NCBI RefSeq assembly: GCF_000389965.1
Contig: NC_021191.1
Location: forward strand, 1,861,501 to 1,925,500
Direction of reading: 5' to 3'
DNA length: 64,000 nucleotides
Source: Actinoplanes sp. N902-109
GTDB lineage: Bacteria > Actinomycetota > Actinomycetes > Mycobacteriales > Micromonosporaceae
Shown piece after piece: positions 14,934 through 23,411 of the stretch (the first letter of the stretch is position 1; each line of letters opens with the position of its first letter). The position numbers were made by a program, and so were the translations under genes. The notes beneath the pieces are model-generated. The model did not search any database. It saw only the letters and a program-made list of their open reading frames with translations, and had not been told where the DNA came from.

Positions 14934-15869
14934 GTGCCCGGGCCCGGTGACGGCGGGCAGCCAACGCCGAGCGGTGCCGTCGGGCCGACGGTGGCGCGCG
15001 AGCGGCTGCGGGCCAGGCTGCGCGAGCTGCGTGAGCACAGCGGTCTCAGCACCGACGTCGTGGCCAAGCGGATGGACTGGTCGCCCTCCAAGCTCAGCCG
15101 GATCGAGAAGGGCGACGTCACCATCCAGCCCCTCGAGGTACGCGCCCTGCTCGCGTTCTACAAGCTGGACGACGACGCCGAGGTCACCGCGCTGACCGGC
15201 CTGGCCCGGCAGTCCCGGACCCGGCAGTGGTACAGCAAGCACCGGCTCAACGGTGACTACCAGCGCTTCGTCGCGTACGAGCACGAGGCGTCCACGATCA
15301 ACATCTGGCAGGTGCTGTTCATCCCGGGCCTGTTGCAGACCCCGGGCTACGCGCGGGCGCTGACCGCTCTCACGCTGCGCAGCCGGCCGGACGACCCGAA
15401 CATCGAGACCCGGGTGGAGCTGCGTCTCGACCGGCAGCAGGCGTTCCGGGAACGGATCGCCGGTCCGAACCCGCCCCGGCTGGTCGTGGTGATCGACGAG
15501 TCGACGCTGCGCCGCCCGGTCGGCGGTTACCGGGTGATGGTCGAGCAACTCGACCATCTCATGGAGGTGGCGCGGCAACCGGCGTACTCGATCGGCATCA
15601 CCCCGGTCGACCTGCTTCAGCACCCCGGCCTCAGCGGCACGTTCGAGCTGCTCCAGTTTCCCGGCGCCGACCCCGACGTGCTGTTCGTCGAGGCCGCGGC
15701 GGGCACCGACGACCTGGTCGTCGATCCGGCGATGACGGCGCTCTACGGCGACGTGATGGCCGACCTGCTGGCGGTCGCACACACCGGTGACGCCGCGCTC
15801 GAGGTCATCCACTCGGTCCGTGACGACCTGGACCGGCGGTCCGCCGCTGCCGGGGCGGACCGCCGTTAG
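14934..15869 (+). CDS. HTH (XRE-type) regulator with DUF5753 domain
   Basis: About 311 aa. An XRE helix-turn-helix near residues 20-80 (RLRELREHSGLSTDVVAKRM, SPSKLSRIEKGDVTIQP) is followed by a DUF5753 domain (IPGLLQTPGYARAL, RQQAFRERIAGPNPPRLVVVIDESTLRRP, ATALYGDVMADLL-like tail). It is of the WhiJ type, cytosolic and DNA binding, controlling development or local genes. The start is uncertain: GTG 14934 has GAGG seven bases upstream, while GTGs at 14928 and 14991 are also in frame. A palindrome shared with two other sites in this block lies just upstream, making it the likely binder. Confidence 0.88.
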   Translation: MPGPGDGGQPTPSGAVGPTVARERLRARLRELREHSGLSTDVVAKRMDWSPSKLSRIEKGDVTIQPLEVRALLAFYKLDDDAEVTALTGLARQSRTRQWYSKHRLNGDYQRFVAYEHEASTINIWQVLFIPGLLQTPGYARALTALTLRSRPDDPNIETRVELRLDRQQAFRERIAGPNPPRLVVVIDESTLRRPVGGYRVMVEQLDHLMEVARQPAYSIGITPVDLLQHPGLSGTFELLQFPGADPDVLFVEAAAGTDDLVVDPAMTALYGDVMADLLAVAHTGDAALEVIHSVRDDLDRRSAAAGADRR

Positions 15870-15875
15870 CTCCGC

Positions 15876-16328
15876 CTACGGCCACGGGTCCCGGTTGAGC
15901 TGGACCGCGCGGATCACGGCCCGGCGCACCCGCTCGAACTCGCGCTTGTCCGGGGAGCTGAACAGTTCGACGTCGCGCCCGTGGAGGGTCGCCCAGAGCG
16001 ACATCCACCGCGGGTTGCGCCGCCCGTCGATCGCCGTCGCTGTCATGATTCCGGCCGCGGCCACTGCCCCGGCGCCCAGCAGCACGACGGATCCGTAGCC
16101 GATCGCCAGCGGCATGGCCAGCATCACTTCGACAGCTCCGGCGAAGACGGCTGCCAGCCGCGCGGTGTAGCTGCGGATGTGGACCTGCCGGACATTCGTC
16201 AGGTGTGCGACCGGATACCGGCCCTCGGTGTTCATCACGTACCAGCTCGTCACGACGACAGCCGGTCCGTCGTAGTAGACGGCCCATCCGCTGTGGCCTG
16301 GAACCGCGGTGCTGGAGTTCAGTGCCAT
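15876..16328 (-). CDS. DUF6232 family membrane protein
   Basis: 150 aa from ATG 16328, which has a GGGAGGT Shine-Dalgarno; the longer open frame is not needed. The N-terminus (AVYYDGPAVVVTSWYV, then a NVRQVHIR-like segment) is a small beta domain of the DUF6232 type. Two adjacent TM helices (about 65-105) and a basic C-terminal tail follow. Function is unknown. It converges on the HTH-DUF5753 gene with only 6 bp between stops, and a copy of the block's palindrome lies about 95 bp upstream. Confidence 0.78.
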   Translation of the reverse strand: MALNSSTAVPGHSGWAVYYDGPAVVVTSWYVMNTEGRYPVAHLTNVRQVHIRSYTARLAAVFAGAVEVMLAMPLAIGYGSVVLLGAGAVAAAGIMTATAIDGRRNPRWMSLWATLHGRDVELFSSPDKREFERVRRAVIRAVQLNRDPWP

Positions 16329-16423
16329 CGCTACCTCCCGTGACCGTTCCGTAATCCATGGTGGGATGCGACGGACGCGAACAGCAAGAGGCTTTCCTCG
16401 GATGTACGTTGGCAGACCGCAAT

Positions 16424-16436
16424 CTGCGGATCGCAG
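16424..16436. promoter_or_regulatory. Operator-like palindrome (copy 4)
   Basis: CTGCGGATCGCAG, 5-bp arms, upstream of the DUF6232 gene (transcribed leftward). It resembles the elements at 13907-13933 and 14894-14906. The rest of the 16329-16616 gap holds no gene I can support. Confidence 0.5.
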
Positions 16437-16616
16437 ACAAGGAAATTTGTCCGATACGAGAGCCCTATCGGATAGCGAAACGTGCGGTGGGTCCATGATC
16501 CGGCATTTCGGGCGCGATGCATCCGCGAAATGCGGGATTGGTTCCTTCGAGCATGACCTGACGATCATGCAAGTGCGGATTCCGTCGTGCAAGCGCGGTT
16601 TCCGCAGCCGGACGGG

Positions 16617-17048
16617 TCAGGCAGGGACCGGATCAGAGCCACGCCGGCCGCCGGGCCGGCAACGGGCGAGCCGGCGAGCGGCGAGCAGCACACCGCGGCC
16701 GGCCCCGTGCTTCTCGATCGCCTCCGCGGCGTACTGCGAGCAACTGGGCTCGAAGCGGCACACGGCAGGCCGGTGCGAGCTGATCTCGCGCTGATAGAAG
16801 CGGATCGCCGCGAGCATGCCCGCACGGGTGCCGCGCTCCCGGCGGAACCCGGCGACTGTCGTGGTGGCCAGGGCGGGCAGCAGCGGCAGGGCCAGCATCA
16901 GGCAGTTGCCGTCCAGGCTCTCGGCCACGCAGCAACCCGTCTCCAGCAGGCAGGCATCCCGCAGGCACGACGACTGCTGGGCACGCCGGCGGTCGTAGTA
17001 GTAGGGGTCGTAGTACGGGTCGTAACGGCGGCGTCGGATCCACGGCAT
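16617..17048 (-). CDS. yidD: YidD-family membrane insertion efficiency factor with N-terminal extension
   Basis: 143 aa. The C-terminal 70 residues are the YidD domain: IRFYQREISSHRPAVCRFEPSCSQYAAEAI and ARRLARCRPGG. YidD assists YidC-dependent membrane protein insertion. The usual gene lies beside rnpA/yidC near the chromosome origin; this one is isolated between DUF6232 and bioY. It carries an unusual Tyr/Asp/Arg-rich N-terminus (RYDPYYDPYYYDRRR) and a Cys-rich stretch before a hydrophobic segment (LMLALPLLPALATTTV). It is probably a second copy. ATG 17048 is preferred over the longer frame. Confidence 0.85.
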   Translation of the reverse strand: MPWIRRRRYDPYYDPYYYDRRRAQQSSCLRDACLLETGCCVAESLDGNCLMLALPLLPALATTTVAGFRRERGTRAGMLAAIRFYQREISSHRPAVCRFEPSCSQYAAEAIEKHGAGRGVLLAARRLARCRPGGRRGSDPVPA

Positions 17049-17083
17049 GGGGTGCGCGTACCCAGATGCCTGTATTTGACACA

Positions 17084-17121
17084 CGAAGCGGGGCCGACCC
17101 CGACGGGCCGGCCCCGCTTCG
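17084..17121. terminator. Bidirectional hairpin with 13-bp perfect stem
   Basis: CGAAGCGGGGCCG (17084-17096) pairs with CGGCCCCGCTTCG (17109-17121) around a 12-base loop, between bioY and yidD, both leftward. It is a likely terminator for bioY, without an obvious U-tract. Confidence 0.6.
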
Positions 17122-17247
17122 CGGGCGGCTCAGCGGTGGCCGGCTCGGATGGGTCGGCCCCGCTTCGCGGGCGGCTCAGCGGCGGCCGGCTCGGACGGGT
17201 CGGCCCCGCTTCGCGGGCGGCTCAGCGGCGGCTGGTGAGTGCCCAGG
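17110..17247. repeat. 46-bp tandem repeat, three copies, running into the end of bioY
   Basis: Copies begin at 17110, 17156 and 17202 and differ at a few bases. Each contains the CCCCGCTTCGCGGG hairpin and a copy of the bioY stop-codon context (GGCTCAGCGGCGG). The rightmost copy overlaps the true bioY 3' end at 17222. Confidence 0.8.
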
Positions 17248-17806
17248 CCGCCGGGAGCAGACCCGCGGCCAGCGCGGCCTTGACGGCGTCGCCGATCAGG
17301 AACGGGACCAGACCCTGCGACAGCGTCTCGCCGAACGACAGCCCGGTCGCCAGGGCCAGCCAGGGCAGGCCGAAGGCGTAGATGACCACCTCGGCGGCCA
17401 GCATGGCCGGCAGCGACTTGAGCACCGTGCGGTCCGCGCCGCGCTGGGCCAGCCAACCGGCGACCGTGGCGGCGACGAGGAAACCGATCACATAGCCGAA
17501 CGAGGCGCTGGAGTAACCGCTGCCGCCGTGGGCGAACCACGGGACACCGGCGACGCCGAGGGCGGCGTAGAGCGCGACGGTGGCTGCGGCCCGGCGCCAG
17601 CCGAACGCGGCACCCACCAGCAGCACGCCGAGCGTCTGACCGGTGATCGGCACCGGGGTGCCGGGGATCGGGATGGCGATCTGGGCCAGCAGGCCGATGA
17701 CTCCCGCGCCCCCAGCGACCAGCAGGATGTCGCGGGCGAGCGCGCCCGGGATCAGGTCGGCGAGGACGGGGGTACGCGGCCGGCGTAGCGTGGCTACCTG
17801 CGACAT
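17222..17806 (-). CDS. bioY: BioY biotin transporter (ECF S-component)
   Basis: 194 aa with six TM helices. The core PGTPVPITGQTLGVLLVGAAFG is the biotin-binding family signature, followed by ALYAALGVAGVPWFA, GYVIGFLVAA, VIYAFGLPWLA and FLIGDAVKAALAAGLLPA. It captures biotin at the membrane, alone or with a shared EcfA/EcfT module, none of which is in view. ATG 17806 has a GGAGG Shine-Dalgarno; the longer frame is not used. It is divergent from the DUF6314 gene. The 3' end has been tandemly duplicated (see the 46-bp repeat). Confidence 0.92.
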   Translation of the reverse strand: MSQVATLRRPRTPVLADLIPGALARDILLVAGGAGVIGLLAQIAIPIPGTPVPITGQTLGVLLVGAAFGWRRAAATVALYAALGVAGVPWFAHGGSGYSSASFGYVIGFLVAATVAGWLAQRGADRTVLKSLPAMLAAEVVIYAFGLPWLALATGLSFGETLSQGLVPFLIGDAVKAALAAGLLPAAWALTSRR

Positions 17807-17830
17807 GAGGCCTCCGATGAGGGGTGGGCG

Positions 17831-18397
17831 GTGCTGAGGCGAAGCTATCAAGATGCCCTCGTGGCTGTCACACCGCTGGAGTTCCTGCGCGGTGACTGGC
17901 GTGTGCACCGCGATGTCGTCGACCGCCGTTCGGGCCAGACCGGCGTGTTCACCGGCACCGCCAGCTTCACCGCCCAGCCTCGTGAACCGCACGAGCCTGG
18001 GTCACCCCGTGACCTGCACGAGCCTGGATCACCTCATGAACTGCACGGGCCTCGATCGGCGCGGGAGCCGCTGGAGCTGTGCTACGCCGAGGACGGTGAG
18101 CTGCGGTTCGGCGAGCACCGGGGGCCGGCCTACCGGCGGTTGCGCTACCGCGAGCGGGCGGACGGGCGGGTTGCGGTCCACTTCGAGGACGGCCGGGATT
18201 TCTACGTCCTGGAGCTGAGCGACCGGCAGCAGTGGGACGCCGACCACCTGTGCGGCCCGGACCTGTACACGGTGAGCGGGCTGGTGACCGGCCCGGACGC
18301 GTTCACCGAGCGCTGGCACGCCGGCGGCCCGGCCAAGGACTACGACCTGATCACCGACTACCGGCGGATCACAGCCGACCGGCCGCCTTCAGGCTGA
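17831..18397 (+). CDS. DUF6314 family protein with internal 9-residue repeats
   Basis: 188 aa from GTG 17831 (GTG 17861 also fits). The family pattern TPLEFLRGDWRVHRDV ... FTGTASF, then YRERADGRVAVHFEDGRDFYVLEL and CGPDLYTVSGLV ... DYDLITDYRR, indicates a small calycin-like beta barrel. Its function is unknown. A loop near residues 50-80 holds three copies of a 9-residue unit (PHEPGSPRD-like) encoded by a 27-bp DNA repeat, which looks like a recent expansion. Its stop overlaps the convergent DUF58 gene by 29 bp. Confidence 0.75.
   Translation: MLRRSYQDALVAVTPLEFLRGDWRVHRDVVDRRSGQTGVFTGTASFTAQPREPHEPGSPRDLHEPGSPHELHGPRSAREPLELCYAEDGELRFGEHRGPAYRRLRYRERADGRVAVHFEDGRDFYVLELSDRQQWDADHLCGPDLYTVSGLVTGPDAFTERWHAGGPAKDYDLITDYRRITADRPPSG
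17986..18062 (+). repeat. 27-bp in-frame tandem repeat in the DUF6314 gene
   Basis: Three degenerate copies with the core GCACGAGCCTGG. Being a multiple of three, they add 9 residues per copy without breaking the frame. Confidence 0.7.
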
Positions 18398-19688
18398 GAT
18401 AGACGTCGGAGACCTTGGAGGCGAACGCGTCGCGCGGCTCGTCGACCACGATCACGCCCTGCTGCTGCAGCAACGCCCGCACCCGGCCGCGCTCGGCCAG
18501 CGCGAGTTCCGCGGCGGCGGCCAGGTGTACGTCGTCGGCGCCGGCACCCCGCGCGGGCAGCCGGGCGAGCCGCTCGGTCTCCGGGTCGCGCACGCTGGCC
18601 AGCACCACCCGGTGCCGGGTGGTGAGCCGGCCCAGCATCGGCAGCAGGCCCTCGACGATCGGGGCGGCGTCCAGCGTCGAGAAGATCACCACCAGGGCCC
18701 GCTTGTGCCCGCGGCGCAGCAGGTCGCCGGCGGCCGGGCCGAAGTCGGTCTCCACCAGCGCCGGTTCCAGCGCGGCCATGGAACTGATCAGCCGGGGCAG
18801 CCGGGTGCGGTGCCCGCCGCCCTCGACCCGGGCGCGCACCTGCGAGTCCACCGCGAGCAGATCCACCCGGTCGTCTGCCTTGGCCGCGAGCACCGCCAGC
18901 AGCAGGGCCGCGTCGATCGCGGCGTCCAGCCGGGGCTCGTCGCCGATCCGGGCCGCCGACGTGCGCCCGGTGTCCAGCACGCAGACCACCCGCCGGTCCC
19001 GCTCCGGGCGCCACGTACGGACCATCACGTCGTGGGTACGGGCGGAGGCGCGCCAGTCGATCGAGCGCACGTCGTCGCCCACCACGTACTCGCGCAGCGC
19101 ATCGAACTCGGTGCCCTGACCCCGGCCGCGGGTGACCACCGCGCCGTCGAAGACCCGCAGCTTGGCCAGTTTCTCGGGGAGCAACCGGCGGGCCGGGAAG
19201 CGCGGCAGCACCCGCAGCGTCCACGCCGGGGTGACCCTGTCGTTCCAGCGTTGCCGCCGCTGCCGGTAGGCCAGCCCCAGCGGCCCGTACGAGCGCAGCG
19301 TCACCCGCACCGCGGGCCGGTCACCGTGCCGCGTCGGGGTCAGCGTCGTGGTGATCCGCTGCTCCTCGCCGGCCAGCAGGGCGATCCGGTGCTCGGTGGC
19401 GTCCGCCCCGGCCGAGGGCACCCAGCGGTCGCGCAGCCGCAGCCACATCGGCCGCCCGGAGGTGTTCCCGACGGTCAGCGTGGTGGTCGTGGTGCCGCCC
19501 AGCCACACCGTCTCGGCCCCCTCGCGGCGCAGCGTCACCGCGGTCAGCGGCGCCGCCACCAGCAGGTCGAGGGCCGCCGCGCCGAGTGCCAGTGCGAGCA
19601 CCGCGGCGGTCAGCAGCCACGGCGCGGGCAGCAGCGCCGGCAGCGGTGCACCGAGCGCCAGCAGCAGCGCGAAACGCCTGGTGACCAC
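18369..19688 (-). CDS. DUF58 domain membrane protein
   Basis: 439 aa from GTG 19688. Two N-terminal TM helices are followed by a beta-rich middle. The conserved DUF58 segment is GQGTEFDALREYVVGDDVRSIDWRASART, followed by a vWA-like domain with VCVLDTGRTS. DUF58 proteins act with MoxR ATPases as putative chaperone or metal-insertion systems. It is the last gene of a tightly packed leftward operon; the MoxR stop is 3 bp upstream of its start. Confidence 0.92.
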   Translation of the reverse strand: MVTRRFALLLALGAPLPALLPAPWLLTAAVLALALGAAALDLLVAAPLTAVTLRREGAETVWLGGTTTTTLTVGNTSGRPMWLRLRDRWVPSAGADATEHRIALLAGEEQRITTTLTPTRHGDRPAVRVTLRSYGPLGLAYRQRRQRWNDRVTPAWTLRVLPRFPARRLLPEKLAKLRVFDGAVVTRGRGQGTEFDALREYVVGDDVRSIDWRASARTHDVMVRTWRPERDRRVVCVLDTGRTSAARIGDEPRLDAAIDAALLLAVLAAKADDRVDLLAVDSQVRARVEGGGHRTRLPRLISSMAALEPALVETDFGPAAGDLLRRGHKRALVVIFSTLDAAPIVEGLLPMLGRLTTRHRVVLASVRDPETERLARLPARGAGADDVHLAAAAELALAERGRVRALLQQQGVIVVDEPRDAFASKVSDVYLSLKAAGRL

Positions 19689-19691
19689 GGG

Positions 19692-20662
<971 letters not shown>

Positions 20663-20666
<4 letters not shown>

Positions 20667-21970
20667 GGCACATTCCTCTCGGTTGCTTCGTCCACCAGGC
20701 GCTGCAGCTCGGTCGCCGCCCGGGCCAGTTCTTCGTCGCTGTCCTCGACACCACCGCCGAGCACGTGCCGCACCTCGTCCGCGGACCGGCCCGAGCGCTC
20801 GGCGACAAAGCCGGCCAGCTCGTCGACGCCCGTGCCGGGCGGCAACCCGAAGTGCTCGATCAACCGGGTACGCGCGGCCGCCTGCAGCGTAGCCAGCGAG
20901 CTGCCGCGGGCTCGGGCCCGGCGATACAGACCGCCCAGCCCGCGTACGGTCTCAGCCGCGCGTACCTGCACCGGCAGCGGCTCGGCCACGGGGGTGCCCA
21001 GCCGGCGCGCCGACGCCGCGGTCAGCGCCAGCGCGGCCAGGGCGAGCAGCGCCAGCGTGGCCCACACGGCCGGGGGGAACGCACTGGCCAGCGGGTTGCT
21101 GCTGTCGTCGGAGGCCGTCCCGCCGTCGCTGCCGTCCCCGGGTTGCGGCACCCCGGCCCGGTCGTCGCCACCGGAGTCACCGTCGTCCCACGGCTCGCCG
21201 GTCTGATCGGGGTCCGCGGTGGGCCCGGACCCGCCGGTCGGCCGCGGGGCCGGGTCCTCGGTGGGCGGCGGCACCTGCTCGCGCTGGTGCAGGTCGAGCC
21301 AGATGACCCGGCGTTCGCGGGCCAGCAGCTGCACGGCGAAGGCGTGGTTGTCGTGCTCGCCGGCCCGGTCGTTGCGGAACGGGTCCGCCGCGCCGACCAG
21401 CGTGACCGTCGCGCTGCCCGGCGTACGCAGCTCGGCCACGCCACCGTCGTAGCAGGTCACCGGCGCATCGGGATAGCGCCAGCGGTACACCGCGACCGGT
21501 CCGGGCGTGGCGAGGTCGGCGTCGCAGCCGGGCTGGACCGGTGCCGCCGTCCAGCGCGGACCGGTCACCCGCACGGCCAGCCCCATCGCGTCCAGCTGCG
21601 GCTGCTTCGGGGCCACCACGACGACCCGGACGGTGCGCGGCAGCAGCTGCAGCCGGGCCAGGTAGGCCGGGTTGACCAGCTCGGGCGTCGTGATGAACAC
21701 GGTGGCCGGACCGCTGCGGCCGGCCTCCTCGAGAACGCTCGGGGTGCTGGTGAGCACGTCGACCGGGCGGCCCTGCCGGGCGAGCTCGTCGGCAACCCGG
21801 CTCGCTCCCGCACCGGCGGTGCTGGCGGGGGAGAGGAACGCCGCGTCGGTCGGGTCGGGCTGCTGCACGGCATGCGCGATCAACGTGCCCGCGAGCAGGG
21901 CCAGCACAATGCCGAGCGGTACGTAGACGCGCAGCCGCCGCGGGTGCCGGAGCCGGGGGAGCAGTCTCAT
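20663..21970 (-). CDS. DUF4350 domain membrane protein
   Basis: 435 aa. A basic N-terminus leads into TM1 (VYVPLGIVLALLAGTLIAHAV). The DUF4350 extracytoplasmic domain follows (AFLSPASTAGAGASRVADEL ... PATVFITTPELVN), then an acidic Pro/Asp/Gly linker, TM2 (about 305-325) and a cytosolic helical tail. The fold is glutamine-amidotransferase-like without catalytic residues. It overlaps both neighbours by 4 bp (MoxR downstream, DUF4129 upstream) and is part of the same complex-forming operon. Start ATG 21970. Confidence 0.87.
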
Positions 21971-22539
21971 GCCCGTGGCCCGCCCATCCGCGAGCGCACC
22001 TCGCCGGTGAGGGCGCGCATGTGGTCGTCGTGGCTGCGCTGGGCCGGCCGGTTGCCGTACCAGACCTCGGAGAACAGCTCGGTGGCACCGCCCAGCGGCG
22101 CGGCCACGGCCGGCCGCTGCACGGCCGCGGAGGAGGCCACCTCGGCGGCCGTGGTGCCGGGCAGCGGCGCGACCACGCCGGCCGCGGTCAGATCGCCCAC
22201 GACATCGCGCAGTCGCTGGCGGATGGCCTCGGCGTAGCGGCCCTGGGCGGCGAGCTGGTCGGCCAGCAGCATCCCGCCGGGCAGCACCACGGTCGGCTCG
22301 AACTCGGGTTCCGGCTCCGCCGGCTTCTTCTCCGGCGGCGGCTTGACCTGCTTGGGCCGCTTCGGTCGCTGCTCGAACCGCGGCAGTCTCCAGCGCGGCA
22401 GCCGCCGGGGCACCCAGCGCGGCCAGTAGTACCACAGCACGCCGACCAGCCCGGCCGCCAGCAGCAGGAGCAGGAACAGCAGTGGCGGCGGGACGCGGTC
22501 GAACACCGCCGCGGCGAACTCGTCCCAGGCCCGGGTCAC
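21967..22539 (-). CDS. DUF4129 domain membrane protein
   Basis: 190 aa from GTG 22539; both ends overlap neighbours by 4 bp. One TM helix (PPPLLFLLLLLAAGLVGVLWYYW) is followed by a basic Pro/Lys linker and the C-terminal DUF4129 domain (AIRQRLRDVVGDLTAAGVV, TAAEVASSAA, FSEVWYGNRPA). DUF4129 is commonly the C-terminal domain of transglutaminase-like proteins and co-occurs with MoxR/DUF58. The transglutaminase itself is absent here. Confidence 0.87.
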   Translation of the reverse strand: MTRAWDEFAAAVFDRVPPPLLFLLLLLAAGLVGVLWYYWPRWVPRRLPRWRLPRFEQRPKRPKQVKPPPEKKPAEPEPEFEPTVVLPGGMLLADQLAAQGRYAEAIRQRLRDVVGDLTAAGVVAPLPGTTAAEVASSAAVQRPAVAAPLGGATELFSEVWYGNRPAQRSHDDHMRALTGEVRSRMGGPRA

Positions 22540-23363
22540 GGCGCCCACACCAGCGCGGCAGCCGGGTCCTCGCCCCGGCTGCGGGCCCGGCTGATCGCGA
22601 TGTCCAGCCCCTCTGTGCGGATCCGGGTCTCCAGCACCAGCACGGCGTCGACGCAGCCCAGCGCGGCGTACGCGACGGTGTTGGCCAGGCCGAAGGCAAC
22701 CGGGGTGAGCACCGCCTGCCAGCCCGGCTGCCGGCCGCCGAAGCTGTCCAGCGCGGCGATCCAGCCGGCGCCCAGCACGACCCGCACCGCGAACCAGGTC
22801 ACGTACGCGGCGACCCGGGTCCACGCGCCCCGCAAACCGCCGCGCGCGGCCAGCCGGGCCGCCCGGCCGAACGACGTGCCCGCACGGTCGATCACGATCA
22901 CGCCGCTGACCAGCCCGAACAACCCGTACACGAAGATCCAGCCGAGAAACCCGGCGAACGCGGCCAGCCCGCAGGCGGCGCCCAGCACGATCGCGGCGAT
23001 CAGCGTGCTCAGCGGGCGCATCCCGCGCAGCATCTCCCGGTGGCGCACGCTCCGGCCGACCAGCGCCGGACCAGCCGCCGCGGCGGCCAGCGACCCCAGC
23101 ACGCAGATGATGAACCCCTCGGCGGCGAAGCCAACCGCCACCAGCACCCACCACGTGCCGAAATCCCCCCGGGCGGGCCCGTAGAACGGCGCTGTCGCCA
23201 ACGCCAGCTCCCGCAGCGGCACCAGCGCCACCTGCTCCACCGCGGCCAGCACCCCGGCCACGATCAGCAACGGAGCGGCATGCGCACGCAGCAACGTCAT
23301 GGCGGCGTCCAGCAGCTCCCCGAGCGTCATCGGACGCAGCGGAAGATCGGGCTGCACGGACAT
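22536..23363 (-). CDS. Polytopic membrane protein (GPDPase_memb-like), first gene of the DUF58/MoxR operon
   Basis: 275 aa, with ATG 23363 chosen (MSVQPDLPLRPMTLGELLDAA); the longer frame is less likely. It has six or so TM helices with the amphipathic N-terminal motif RPMTLGELLDAAMTLLR, shared with membrane domains associated with glycerophosphodiester phosphodiesterases. Conserved Arg/Asp-rich loop: VIDRAGTSFGRAARLAARG. No catalytic domain is present. It starts the five-gene overlapping operon and probably forms the membrane base of the complex. Confidence 0.8.
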   Translation of the reverse strand: MSVQPDLPLRPMTLGELLDAAMTLLRAHAAPLLIVAGVLAAVEQVALVPLRELALATAPFYGPARGDFGTWWVLVAVGFAAEGFIICVLGSLAAAAAGPALVGRSVRHREMLRGMRPLSTLIAAIVLGAACGLAAFAGFLGWIFVYGLFGLVSGVIVIDRAGTSFGRAARLAARGGLRGAWTRVAAYVTWFAVRVVLGAGWIAALDSFGGRQPGWQAVLTPVAFGLANTVAYAALGCVDAVLVLETRIRTEGLDIAISRARSRGEDPAAALVWAP

Positions 23364-23411
23364 GGCGGCGATCCTATGGGATAGGTGCAGGCCCAGTGCC
23401 ACCGCTGCCGG

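Noticed and set aside
13903..18368. Considered a complete mobile element
   Set aside because: No integrase, transposase, or terminal inverted or direct repeats bounding the block.
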